Source: Schoenoplectus triqueter (Eukaryota; Streptophyta; Magnoliopsida; Poales; Cyperaceae). From it: 42,883 nucleotides of DNA. Shown one piece after another: positions 23,578 to 35,500 of the stretch (position 1 is the stretch's first letter; each line of letters begins with the position of its first letter). The stretch covers positions 1 through 42,883 of the forward strand of contig CAXKVV010000103.1 in NCBI GenBank assembly GCA_964058805.1, in the 5' to 3' direction. The notes under the pieces are model-generated. The model saw only the letters and a program-made list of their open reading frames with translations, had not been told where the DNA came from and searched no databases. Position numbers and translations under genes: made by a program.

Positions 23578-24045
23578 AGGCTATGCTATTAGGTTCATCT
23601 ACAAGGGGCTGTCAGGTGGGTCCCACTTGTCAGAGAAAATATAATCAAATGGCTGACCCGTCAAGAGATTTTCTCTCTCCTAAATCTCCCGAGGGTCAGT
23701 CACTTCGAATGGGCAGAAGGTGGCTGGGTATTTATATCCTTGCCCCATATTTAGGATTTCCTTGTGGGATTAATGCTTAACCTCTGTTCCGGGTTAGTTA
23801 GCTTTCTTAACAAAGATAGGCTAGGTCCATGTCATTGGAGCTGCTCATAAGGGACTGCCATGTGGGTCCCACTTGTCAGAAAAGATAAAATCACATGGTG
23901 ACACCCAAGAGGTCTCCTCTCTCCCTCGATCTTCTTGGGTGTCACACATGCTGAGTGGATAGAGAATAGCGGGGTATTTATACTCTTCACTTTGCGCTCA
24001 GCATTCCATTGTGGGACTAATGGATTTGTTCCGGGGTTATGCAGC
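23578..24045. repeat. tandem duplication, ~240-bp unit with covarying hairpin and TATA-like string
   Basis: Two diverged copies (about 23578-23800 and 23817-24045) share AGGCTA, GTGGGTCCCACTTGTCAG, GGGTATTTATA, GTGGGAYTAATG and TGTTCCGGGTTA-type segments in the same order. At the same place in each is a long hairpin with different but complementary arms: CTGACCC/GGGTCAG (23653-23699) in the first, and the 13-bp perfect GTGACACCCAAGA/TCTTGGGTGTCAC (23898-23945) in the second. Confidence 0.7.
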
Positions 24046-24779
24046 GACTTTTCCTGATCAGTGGGCCACCTTTCCACTGCTCTCTTTCTTCTCCCCCTTT
24101 TCTTATGATTTATCATCAATTTATTTCATTTATTCATCTACTCATCCTTGAAATTTTTCAATGGTAAACACGCCCATCGGACCGTCTTCAGGGCATTCTT
24201 CGCAACTCTAGCGATCTATTAATTACACATTGATTACATATATGTTTCTTATTACCGATTAGTGCATATAGATATATAAATTTTATAAATTTTAATATAT
24301 TGTGCGCTATCTGTGAGGTACGTGAAGAATGTAGCCCACATCAGGAACCTCTGCTTCCGATGGTACATGAGGTACCGAATCACCCGTCTCAAGTCGTTTG
24401 CTAGCGACTCCAAAGATGTCAAACCACCGTCGATATCTCCTATAGTCCTCCGCACTCCATTCTTCTTCATCCGGATCTCGTGGAGGCAGCTCATACCATC
24501 TGTCCACATATGCCTGATGATGTTGTATCTAGTTCATATTCTTTTTCTTGAACCCAAGCACGAACAATTTATGATGCTCCTCCACAAACGGCTATAAAAA
24601 TAGTTAGTATAAATATGAAAATAGTTAGTATAAAAATATAATAAATACAAAAAATATATATGGTAGAATACCTCGGAAAGCGGAGGCGGTACTGACTGAA
24701 GTAAGCCGAACTGTCGCCTCACTCGCTCCGAATAGTACCACTCCACTACTAGAAAGTAAATAAATGGAAGCCGACATGT

Positions 24780-24784
24780 GTCTG
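24780..24784. repeat. imperfect target duplication of solo LTR, left copy (GTCTG)
   Basis: GTCTG here pairs with GTCCG at 29950-29954, one mismatch. Both versions keep the PMD reading frame and the same Ser-Asp residues. Confidence 0.8.
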
Positions 24785-27700
24785 TCTCACACCCCAGAAA
24801 TAAATTGAATGGATTAGGGGTGCTTAATCCCGCCACGTACGCACGACGAGACGTGCGTACGGAAGGCTAAATGAATGAAAATAAAGAAAATCCCAGGATA
24901 AACAAAATAATAATAATAATACAAAACAAAACAGTCCAGAATATACAGATAAATACAACGCCAAACACCGGCGGGGCTAACACCATCGGAATGGGTAGCA
25001 AAATCTCTCAAATAAAGCCCAAAGAAAGAAACCAAAAACCCGATGCCCGATAAGCCCTAATCAACTACCCGCCTCACTGTGCTGATGCGGCGAAGCACCT
25101 CTGATATCACGCAGGACTGCTGCACCTAGCACTCTCATCAAAACTCGAGCCCATACCTGTAAACCTGGATCCCACAACCACCGTGGAAACGTGAGTAATT
25201 TTAAAAATTACTCAGTACGGATTTAGATCCAACCTTAAGATTTGATCTTCTTTCCTAGATTGGACCCAAATACCGATACCGAATTTAAATGCAATGAATT
25301 ATTTTAATATATGTTAATGTATTATTATTTTATACATTTCGAACACCTCTACATGAATGACATGAAATGACAATTAACCCTGAAATAGAAAATTTGTGGA
25401 AATAGTAATATAATATAAAATATAAGGTACGAGAAAACAAACACCCGAAATAAATATCCCAATTTGCAAATCACCAGATCTATCCCAAGCGGGCGCCACC
25501 AGCGTACCAACTTACGAACTTGGGCCTTGCCTAAGCGGGCGCCACTAGCGACCCAACTTACGAACTTAGGACTTTATGTTTATGCGGCGCCAATGCCGCA
25601 TAAACGGCAATTTGGGCTCCCGAGGCGATAACGCCCTAGGAGAGTGAGCGTGCATAAGCAAGTACTCTAGTCTGCTAAATCTAGTAATTCACCTTACAAA
25701 ATAAAAGCAAGTGGATAATTATGTCTTCAGTTGCCATATCGCCAAAGGAGATAACTACTCGTGAATTAACAAATCGAAATCAAATGGGAGCCTACACTGT
25801 ACCAACCAAGGGTCAGAGGACCGCATCCCGTAAAAGTATCAAAACGAAATATAACAAATGGGAGCCTACACTGTACCCACTAAGGCCAGTGGACCGCATC
25901 CCGACTTTCTCTGTACCAACTACGGACCAAAGAAGAAAGCCCTTCGGACAATATTAGGATCCTAAATACGCCGGATAAATATAATAATATAGTATCACGA
26001 ACTAGATTTCAGTCTCGGATATGGCCGCCCACACTAAACACTGAAGTACACGATATCCTAAAACGCTCAAATTTGGATTAAAAATTTAATCATATTAAGA
26101 ATAATAAAAATATAATATTGATCAAAGAAAAACACTCCGACACAGCCGAACCCGCCAAATGACGGGATCGGTGGATAATCCGACAGGCACAGATGCGCAG
26201 TACATATACAGACCGATGGGTCCCACGGGCCTATGGATCATCGTACGTAACCACAACGGTCTGGTTATGCAAGGCAACTTAGATTGGGAATTACCCGGTC
26301 CGCCTCTCAGCACTCCCATGCATTTAATGCATGATTAACTACCTAGCTTAATTAACAATTAGTAATAATAATAATATTTTCCTAATAAATATAATCTACA
26401 ACTTGAATTATTTAATTCTATCTGATCCTATCTCGGGACTATTTCCCGAATCCTACTGATATCCTATCTACGTGCAATATGACATGATATGACATGCGAA
26501 TGCGGGTATGTCTCGAATATGCTGGTCAATTTACCGGATGCAATGACAGGTCAATTTTGGTCTCTAATCAAAGTTTGGTCGAAAGTACCGCAATTCAGAT
26601 TTATTTTAAAAACAGTTTTAATTTCGGTTTGGATTCCTAATTCTAAAGAGAGAAAATCAAATCCCAGGAAACCGTACCTGAGAGTAATTTGATCAGGTCG
26701 GTAGCGTCAAGTTGATTAGTCTCCGGTGACGCTCACGATCTCGTCAGCCGTCTCATCCTGAGTGTACTCATTGGTCGGCTCGTCAAGATATTTTTTTGAA
26801 AACCTATGAAGTCAGAAATAGATTAAATTGGCGAGTACCCTATTCACATTGGGTCTGGTTTCGTCAAGGTATACCGAACCCTCTATTATAATTATCATAT
26901 TCAATTTCGTATTTTAAGATTACATTTATTTTGATTTAATATAATTGATTTAGATTTTATTTGATTAATTAGCTAACTAATTATTATCACTTATTTAAAT
27001 TAAATTTATAATTAGAATAATTAGTTATTTAGGAATAGAGAAATTGATTAGTATATACTTTAAAATCTAAATTATTATTTTATAGCTCTTGATTATTCAT
27101 AATATATTCTTTAATTATGTTTCATTTTATTTATACTAGTATTATTTTTATAATTTAGAGATTATATTTATTCCGATTAACGTAACTAACTTAATTTACT
27201 TAGATTTGTTTAAGTTGGCTTACTGTTATCACTTAATTAATTTAATTATAATTAGGATAATTAATTATCTAGAATTAGAGAAATTGATTAATATATAATA
27301 TTGTATAATTAATATTATTATTAATAAAATAGAGAAATTGATTAATATATAATATTGTATAATTAATATTATTATTAATAAAATAGAGAAATTGATTAAT
27401 ATATATATTTTTTTATATATTCATTAATATTATTTCATTATTAAATAGATGAATTGATTAATAAGTATTTATATATATTATTTAATGTTATTCAATTATT
27501 AAAATAGAGAAATTGATTTATATATATGTTATATTATAAATTATTATTATACTCTATTTATTATTTTATAATCCCTAATTATTTATATCATGTTCTTTAA
27601 TTATATCTCATTTTATATTTTAATATTATTTTTATTAATTTAGAAAATATATTATATACAACTAGAATTAAAAATAAAATTCAAAATAAAAGATAAGAAA

Positions 27701-29949
27701 TTCAATTAAACTTAAATTTAATTAATATTTTTATTTAATTAAATGTGTTGGTGTTTTAATGTTCGGGATCATACGCTGACTACCAAATCGTTGGTGCCAA
27801 TGCACCGATATCCCGAATCGGGGGCAGTCAGGGAATATAATCATTTCCCAATTTAAGTTTAAGTATTAATCAATTTATTAGCCGCGCACATTTTAAATCA
27901 TGGCACTTGCTAATTAATCAATTTCACTTTTATCTAAATCAACCTTTCGGCCCATTTACTCGATCACTTTATTTTTCGACTATTCTTATAGTTTCACTTG
28001 TGCGTAAAGATTGGATTTTGCGCATATAACCCTCTGTGAGGTGCTATTACCACAAGGTTCATTTTAACCCTTAAACTTATCAGATTCATCATTCGGCAGA
28101 CAACTCAAGGGGTCAACACATGAATAAATCAACATAGCAAATTTCAGATAATCCAACCACAAGGCAGCACAGGAAAATTCGACTAGCATAGCGAACCGAA
28201 TAACACGGCACAAAGCAGGACTAAACCAAACAATCAAGCACATAATTAGCACTTTATCAGATGGTACCGAAACAACCCCACACACAAGACAATATGACGG
28301 AAATTGAAATCACAAGCACCCAATAATCCAGAGTAAGGGTCGGTTTAGGGTTCAAGGCCAGACAAGGGAGCAAGAACATACAAGGCAGCACACACATCAC
28401 TATGGATCATCATGACAGAATCAAATCAGAAAATCAGTGAAATTGAGATATGGGTCAGTGTCAGCTAAGGCAAGTATTTATCAGGTCCTATTTCCCGTTC
28501 CAACTCGAGGCTAGCAGCGTTTAACATCAAACATGTATCATCCAGTTTACCAATATCAAACTCTATGTCACAAGCCAGCACAATCGATATTTTTCAGAAC
28601 AATTCCAAGCATCAAGGTGGGCACAGGCCCAACCCGGACAGAACAGCACAAAAGCAAGCAAGGGAGCCATGTCAGTTTCCCCCGCGTCACCGTACCAGAT
28701 GGTACTAGTGTACCAGACGGTACTGTGTACCAGGGGACAATAATCAGGCTTTCAAAATCAGCACAAGCAACAGAATAATGCCAGAGGCAGAATAACAAGC
28801 GGCACGAGGCTCAGCCTCGGCACAAGGCCCACACGGCCGAAAAAGAAAGGATTTACCAGTATTCAACAGAGGCAGCAAACAAAGGGGAGGAATGTGCGGC
28901 CAGCGAGAGAGGGTGGCTCGGCCCGGGAGGGGCAAAGTGTGTTGCTCAACACCGGTCAGTGTGAGACTCGACAACTGCGGCGGCTTGAGTTTTGAGAGGT
29001 GAGGTAACGCGATCAGAGAGAGGGGTGAGCCAGAAAGGGGAGCGAGGCTACTCGCCTGGGGAAGTCAAGAGCGGAGAGGGAAAGGCGGTGGTCTTGCCTT
29101 TGGGTAGTGGAGGGAAAATCGCAGAGCAAGGGAGAGAGCTCTGCTCTCGGTGGGAACGGGGGAAAGAGGGGAAAAGAGTGAGTGGGGGGTGAGAGAGAGG
29201 GTCACCGAGCGGGGAAAAATGAAGAAAGGTTTTTTTTCTTTTGGTCTCTGTGTCGTCGGGGAGAGAAGGGAAAACACCAGGGAAATGGGGAGAGGGATAA
29301 GGGGTTCCGTAGAGGTATGAGTGACAGGAGGATTTAAGGGGATCGAGTGGGAGCGGGGAGAGAAATGATTGATGGGACTGAGCGGTGAGGGAGCGAAGAG
29401 GGGAAACCATGGGAGAGAAAGAGTAGGGATAGCGGGTTTAGGATTAATGTGACAAGGAGTTTGTGATCCTCGGTGAGACAAGTTAGCAAATATGTTTCGG
29501 TGTAGCCGACTAAATGTTCATGTTATTAGTTACATAGCTTAACATTAAATCATGGAATTATTAGGGTTTAGATCAAATATTATTTCAATTAAAATTTTAA
29601 ATCGATTATATCATGGTAAATAATTTGGCAATTAAATTTATTTGTCTGTTATGTTTATTTTATGTCATTCGTTAATTTGATTTCTGATAATATGACATTG
29701 TCAGTGTTCGTACTATCCATTAAATTTTAATTTCAATTCAATTTGTTTATTATTATTATTCTTTTTTTTATTTAAATTTATTATATATAAAAATATATAT
29801 ATTAGCTGATTAATCTGTTTATATCACTATTTATATATTTATCTCTCATGATTAATTGGTGTTATTTATTTATTACTTTATATTAATTTATTTTAATCAT
29901 TATCTAAATTAATCATTGTTAATGCTTAATTTAAATTTACGGTTTAACA
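24785..29949 (-). mobile_element. solo LTR (5,165 bp) of the same Ty3/gypsy family, inside a PMD exon
   Basis: On the plus strand it starts TCTCACACCCCAGAAATAAATT (the family TGTCAC with one change) and ends GGTTTAACA. The first ~1.9 kb align with the full-length element's LTR with scattered substitutions and small indels. About 26690-26880 is replaced by unrelated sequence, and homology returns in patches such as 27746-27850. Internal region, PBS and PPT are absent, and an imperfect target duplication flanks it, as expected after LTR-LTR recombination. It is clearly older than the 7154-22758 copy. Confidence 0.88.
27030..27530. repeat. iterated TAGAGAAATTGATTAATAT motif and short tandem repeat within solo LTR
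   Basis: AATAGAGAAATTGATT(A)AT recurs about six times. A ~60-bp unit containing it is tandemly repeated around 27278-27400. The same motif recurs in the other LTRs (9460-9640, 19840-20030, and reversed at 34670-34860 and 35200-35290). Confidence 0.7.
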
Positions 29950-29954
29950 GTCCG
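29950..29954. repeat. imperfect target duplication of solo LTR, right copy (GTCCG)
   Basis: Partner of GTCTG at 24780-24784. It directly abuts the LTR end and the interrupted PMD exon 6. Confidence 0.8.
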
Positions 29955-31342
29955 AGTCCACACAGTCATCTACGCATGTCGGCAATAAATGACGTACCAA
30001 CTCATACGTGCTCTAATTAACATGTGTGTGAGGTAGGAATATCAACTGATCCCTCATGTACTTCACACCGACGTGTGACAGATTGTGGTACATGTTCTTA
30101 TCAAGCGTCCATTTTCTATTATCAATTCAAATTATGATTAGATTACACACATATATTCATTGATTGATTGTTTTAATTATGTAATCAAAATTTTATCTGC
30201 CAAAAGACGCACAACTATCGTGGTCCGGTGTCCCCCAATCACTGAAAATAAATGCCTCTAAGGCGGGTAATGGACGAGCTGAGGGCAAATATGTCCAGCT
30301 CCATAGCAATAATAAAAGCCACGGACCACCAATACTCCTTATCAATCCCTGACATGCCACATCAAGATGCCGATATAGATAACCAAGTACCGCAGCACCC
30401 TAATTTCTTTCTTCACCGGATTGTAAATCTTTTTTTAAATTAAATGTTAGTACTAAAAATTATATAATTATGAAAGATAAATTATTTTAAAATCTTTACC
30501 ATCAAAATCAGCAGAAGAAACACTGGTATAGAGTCTCCACTGTTGTCGGAGAACATGATAGACCCCGCCAACTCCAGAGCAAAACTGATCACAGCCTCTG
30601 GAGCGTGATCGTCAACCTCTGGAGCGTGATCAAAGTGTGATCGTAACTCTCGAAGAGAAATAGAACGTCTGACAAATTTTATATTTAATTTAATCAGAAT
30701 TTATGAACAAAAAAGTACTGAAGTACATGTATAGTCTAATAAATTACCTTCCATCCTTACAGAATGTTGATATATCATCATGCCCAAATAACTGACGAAT
30801 GTATGCCGAGAAATATCCATCAGTATATCCAGTCATCGGCTCACCAATGGTGGATAAACCCCACATACATGCGTCGTCCTAAAAAAATCATTACTATAAA
30901 CTCTTTTTAATAGTGCAATAAAATTAATAATATTTGATTATTTACCTCTAGAGTCACGATCATCTCGCCAAAATTAAAGTGAAACGTGTGAGTTTCTGGT
31001 CTCCAAAACTCTATTAACGCGCTCAATAAACCCGTATCAATATTCAAGTTACGGGTCTCCGCTTCTTGAACATAAATCTCACACAGCCTGGCGAGATGAA
31101 AAAATCTCATATCTCGCAACCTATCCTGAATGTACGAGATGTATGGTATCGTTGGACGGTGAGTGCGGAAATGAATAACATTGTTATCTCTCTGTAATTT
31201 TTATTTCATAATTAGTTTCTCATATATATATATTTTATTAAAAAAATTAAATATAATGTACCTCTGCCTGACTATAGTGTGTCCGATGTTTGTCGTCAGG
31301 GAGACAAATGACGACATATGTTTTTCGTTGCTCGCCTGCCAT

Positions 31343-32034
31343 TATCTAGTACAAAAATAATTTTATTCTAATTAATATTACATAACTAATTTTCTAATTA
31401 CGTTATCATTAATTTATAATTATTTTCTATTTATTTTATAATTAATTCATATTTACTTTGTTATTACTTTACAGTTAATTTATAATTTATTTATACTTTA
31501 TTTATTCTATAATTAAATAATAAATAAATTATATAATTAAAAACTAATCTATAAATAAATTATAATTTAATTATAGATTAAATTATATTCAAAAATTAAT
31601 CTACAAATAAAAGCTATTAATCTATTATACAATTAAAGCCTAATTAAATATATATTATTCTACAATTAAGGCAATAATTAATCTACAATTAAAGAACAAA
31701 TTAAATCTATATTATTCTACATAAATAATTAATAAATAATCTATAATTAAATTATAATTATATAATTATATAATTTATCTATAATTAAATTGTAATTATA
31801 TAATTATATAATTTAATATATAAAATTAATTAATAATTAAACTATAATTAATCTATAATTAAATAACTCTATGATTTAATCTACACAATTAATTACTAAT
31901 TAATCTATAATTAAAGTATAATTAAATAATTCTATAATTAATCTACAATTTACATTTCAATTCTAATTATTTAGATAAATAAAATTTACCTTCAATAGCA
32001 ATATTCAACAATCTGCCGCACTCGATCTCGTCTC
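31343..32034. other. AT-rich upstream DNA of the PMD gene
   Basis: Dominated by degenerate ATAATTAAT / CTATAATTAAAT repeats, densest at 31370-31980. No coding frame. It could hold a 5' UTR intron or promoter of the PMD gene, but no element can be pointed to. Confidence 0.5.
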
Positions 32035-32245
32035 GTACGTTCTTTTTCTTCTTTTCCTTCTCTTCCTCTCTCCTCTTTTTTTCTTTCTCTTTCTCTCTCT
32101 TCTTTCTTTCTTTCTTTCTCTCTTTCTTCCTTCTCTTCCTCTCTCCTCATTCTTTCTTTTTCTTTCGGTCTCTTCTTTTTTTCTTTCTCTTTCTCTCTTC
32201 ATTCTTTCTTTCTTTTCTCTCTTCTCTTTCTCTCTTCAGCAACGA
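32035..32245. repeat. CT-rich low-complexity tract (GA-rich on minus)
   Basis: Nearly pure TTCTTTTTCTTC / TCTCTCTTC runs about 210 bp long. The minus-strand frame through it encodes only Lys/Arg/Glu runs and is a composition artefact. It lies 5' of the PMD gene in that gene's sense, so it could be GA-rich promoter or leader DNA. Confidence 0.75.
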
Positions 32246-32282
32246 GTAGGGTGGGGAGGAAACGCGCCACATATATAGAAGG

Positions 32283-32411
32283 TAAACGCACCACTGTCAG
32301 TGACGTGTTGTGTCACTGCTTGAAACGCGCCACTGGTAGTGGCGCGTTTTATATGAAACGCGTTACTGGCAATGGCGTGTTTAATACGCGCCAATAACAG
32401 TGGCGCGCTGC
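32283..32411. repeat. cluster of four related palindromes (core ACGCGCCACT..AGTGGCGCGT)
   Basis: Units at about 32283-32309, 32322-32349, 32355-32383 and 32385-32411. The second is a perfect 12-bp inverted repeat, AAACGCGCCACT with AGTGGCGCGTTT, around a 3-base loop. The others are imperfect versions. No similar cluster was noticed elsewhere in the window. It lies about 950 bp upstream of the PMD start codon. Confidence 0.75.
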
Positions 32412-32580
32412 CATTCGCATATTTAAAAATAGCCGCTACTCACTCTTATTTTTAATAATATTAATTTAATAATAATTATATTTAAAAAACTGAGAGATAT
32501 GCTTTCCATTCTATATAACAGCTTTCTATTATTTATAACAATTCTGTAACTAACTCCTATACAACTTCTATGACTAAAAC

Positions 32581-35500
32581 TGTGAAATCCCATAAATTCT
32601 AAAATCATAAAATATAGAAAATATAATTTAATAAAATATAAAAAAATATATATAATAAAATTTAACAAGTTATGAAGATGAAATCAAAATCTTAAGAACA
32701 AAAATTAAGATCAAATTAAAAATTTATAAAATATGTATATCTAAATCAATTTTTGTATAAAAAAATAAATAATAAATAAATTATTGAATAAATTATGAAA
32801 CATCTAGTTTGATTAAAAACATAAAAGCAAACTTAACAAAGAAATATAAGCTTCAATTAACATCATATTCATGTTAGATAAAATAGAGCAATAAATAATT
32901 AATAAAAATAAAAAAAGACCCGCTGCGTCAAAATGACTCGTTACAAATGTACGTACAGAGTCACCACATGAAATCTCTATCCCACTCCTTCTCTCTCTTC
33001 CCTCAGCTCTCTCTGACAACCCATGATACCCATACCATCTCACCCCTATTATTTTCCCCCTTTCACTTCCGTGGTAGAAGAGACCTCATCCCTCATTAAT
33101 TTTTTATTCTCATATGTCCCATCTAGTCTCTACTTCTCCAATGTGCTAACCCTCGAGCAAGCTCTCCACAACCAAACCCTGAACCATAATTTGCATCTCT
33201 AGTACATGAACTGCTTGAGGGAATGAGGAGAAATTAAGAAAAAATGAGAAATTGTGGAGAAGAAACAAATGGGTTATGCCCCATTTCGTCTAGAGCTGCT
33301 TCAATGTCTCTGCCTTTATGGTTGCGCCTGTCACAGAGGAGGTCGGGCTATACAGATTTACCCCTTTGACGACCGCCTCTGTCACCATCTGAAACCGTCA
33401 GAATCAAATCCATGAAGCCACTCCTCCGACCACACCCTTAACCTCCATCCTTATTGTGGCAACCTCCGACCATGTGCATGACTCATCTATCCATGTCATG
33501 CTACCTCTAACCTCGCATTAAGGGCAGAGCCCGTACGACACAGAGAAGCAGTCAACTCTACCTCAGACGGGAGTCCAGGACTACGGAAGCACGTCTAACC
33601 TGAGTTCCTTGCTGTCTCTTCTCTGATTGTCCGAACCGAGCACCATCCTTTATCCCTCTTGATGCCTCGAGCCATCGGGTAACACCTTTCTTTATCCATG
33701 GTCATGTGGGCCCTCTGTGTGCCGAGGCTGAGCCTTGTGCTTCTCTATCTTGTTGTCTTGCTTAGTTACTTAAAAATATGGTGATGTCCTTGATGATGCT
33801 CGGCATGTGCGCCTCCTTACGAGATTGAACTTGTGATCTATGTTATGGCATGCCTTTATTTTCGAATTAGTACGTGTTGTATGTCTCTTATTGTTGGTTC
33901 CTACATCAACTCTATATCTTATAAGTGAGATGTTTACACCACTGATAGGTCGATACAGTTGAGCACCCCCTTTTTTTTCTTGGCCGAGTGCATTGTCCAT
34001 TTACCAAGCAAGAAAATTATCTAATCACTCTTTTGAGTTTCATTAGCATGCTTCATTTAGATTGTCTGGTACGAACTTAGTTTCTTCAAATGAATTTCCA
34101 AAATACCCACACAATGAAAGCTATCTTGGGAATAGCTCATGCACTACCATGTATTCTTAAAATATTTCTTTCGAAATGCTACTAGGAAATAAGTTTTAAA
34201 TGACTTACACATTGATTGTCACCCATAAACAGTAAATGGATACTAAGTGGATTTGCATGAAATTAATTAAGAACACAAAATAATCATTAGGATGTGAATT
34301 TATGAAAATAAATTCGGAGCTGAATATTTAAGAAAAATAAAATTCGAGATAAATTTTCTGATTAATAGTGCGGGTTATAAGTTATTAACTTAATTAACCG
34401 AGCTAAATGATATCTATAATGGTACATTAAAACACCAACACATTTAATTAAATAAAAACATTAATTTAATTTAAGTATAATTGAATTTATTTTCTTTAAA
34501 TTTGATTTTTATTTTTAATTCTAGTTTTATATAATATATTTTCTAATTAATGAAAACAATACTAAAAATATAAAATGAGATATAATTAAAGAACATAATA
34601 TAAATAATTAGGGATTATAAAATGATAAATAGAGTATAATAATAATTTATGATATAACATATATATAAATCAATGTCTCTATTTTAATAATTGAATAACA
34701 TTAATTAATATATATTAATATATATTAATCAATTTCTCTACTTAATAATGGAATAATGTTACTGAATATATAAATATATATATTAATCAATTTCTCTATT
34801 TTTAATAAGAATAATATTAATTATATAATATTATATATTAATCAATTTCTCTATTTTTAAATAATTAATTATTCTAATGATGATTAAATTAATTAAGGGA
34901 TAACACTACGCTAACTTAATTAATTTAAATAAATTAAATTAGTTACATAAATCGAGACAAATATAATCTTGGAACACCAACACTTAATAAAATAATAATA
35001 TTTAATTTGATTAAATTAAGTTAATCGAGTTTCGTTAATTTCTGTCACACCTATTTTATTTTCATATAACAAACCTATAAATTATAAAAATATATATTAG
35101 TATGTAAAATAAAATATAATTGAAGAGTATAACTTAAATAATTAAGATTTACAAAATAATAATTAGAATATGATAAAAATTTATATTATAAAATATATAT
35201 ATTAATCAATTTCTTTATTATTAATAATACCAATAGAAACAATAATGATAAAAATAAATACTATAAACATATATTAATTAATTTTCCTATTTCTAGATAA
35301 TTCAATTTTTCTAATTTTAATCAAAATAATTAAGTGATAACCCTAAGTTCAATTTAATAAATCTAAATAAAAATAAAGTTAATCACACTAATCAAAATGG
35401 ATATAAATCTAAATTTTTAAAAACTATAAATAAAAATACTCTCGCCTTCGAGTCCGGTATACCTTGACCTAACCAGACCCAACGTTAATAGGATACTCGC

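Larger units (their letters stand above)
22764..24306. other. spacer flanking the full-length element, no gene seen
   Basis: Continues the sequence interrupted at 7153. It contains two tandem duplications (listed separately) and repeated GGTGGGTCCCACTTGTCAG motifs like those left of the element. GGGTATTTATA, a TATA-like string, occurs in both copies of the second duplication (about 23727 and 23972). No convincing coding frame. Confidence 0.55.
24307..31342 (-). pseudogene. Plant Mobile Domain (MAIN/MAIL-like) gene, split by a solo LTR and carrying stops
   Basis: PMD proteins are nuclear factors (MAIN, MAIL1, PP7L partners) and are also found as captured genes in plant transposons. Minus-strand exons with consistent phases: 31342-31262 (starts MAGEQRKTYV), 31191-30946 (ends [20 protein letters not shown], the family signature), 30878-30748 (GEPMTGYTDG), 30668-30500 (ALELAGSIMFSDNSGDSIP), about 30399-30197 (GAAVLGYLYRHLD; PWLLLLLWSW), 30115-29950 continued at 24779-24672 (FLVVEWYYSERVRRQFGL) and 24591-24307 (AYVDRWYELPP). 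Together they give about 460 residues. Most exon ends are GT/AG, but the donor after exon 5 reads AT. In-frame TAG codons lie at 30015-30013 and 24531-24529, and a third possible one at 30402-30400, next to or just outside the exon 5 acceptor. A 5.2-kb solo LTR sits inside exon 6, and the frame continues across it if the LTR and one target copy are removed. Recognition of the family is from memory of its motifs. Confidence 0.8.

Noticed and set aside
28992..29481. 120- and 138-codon minus-strand ORFs and a plus-strand one in the solo LTR
   Set aside because: Same kind of GA/CT-rich LTR segment; Pro/Ser/Leu-rich artefacts.
32005..32202. 65-codon Lys/Arg/Glu-rich minus-strand ORF
   Set aside because: Translation of a CT-rich simple-sequence tract.
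32581..34000. Possible host gene in the GC-richer patch at 33300-33760
   Set aside because: It falls inside the solo LTR delimited by the AAAAC duplication, has no long frame, and sits where other LTRs of the family have non-coding GC-rich DNA.
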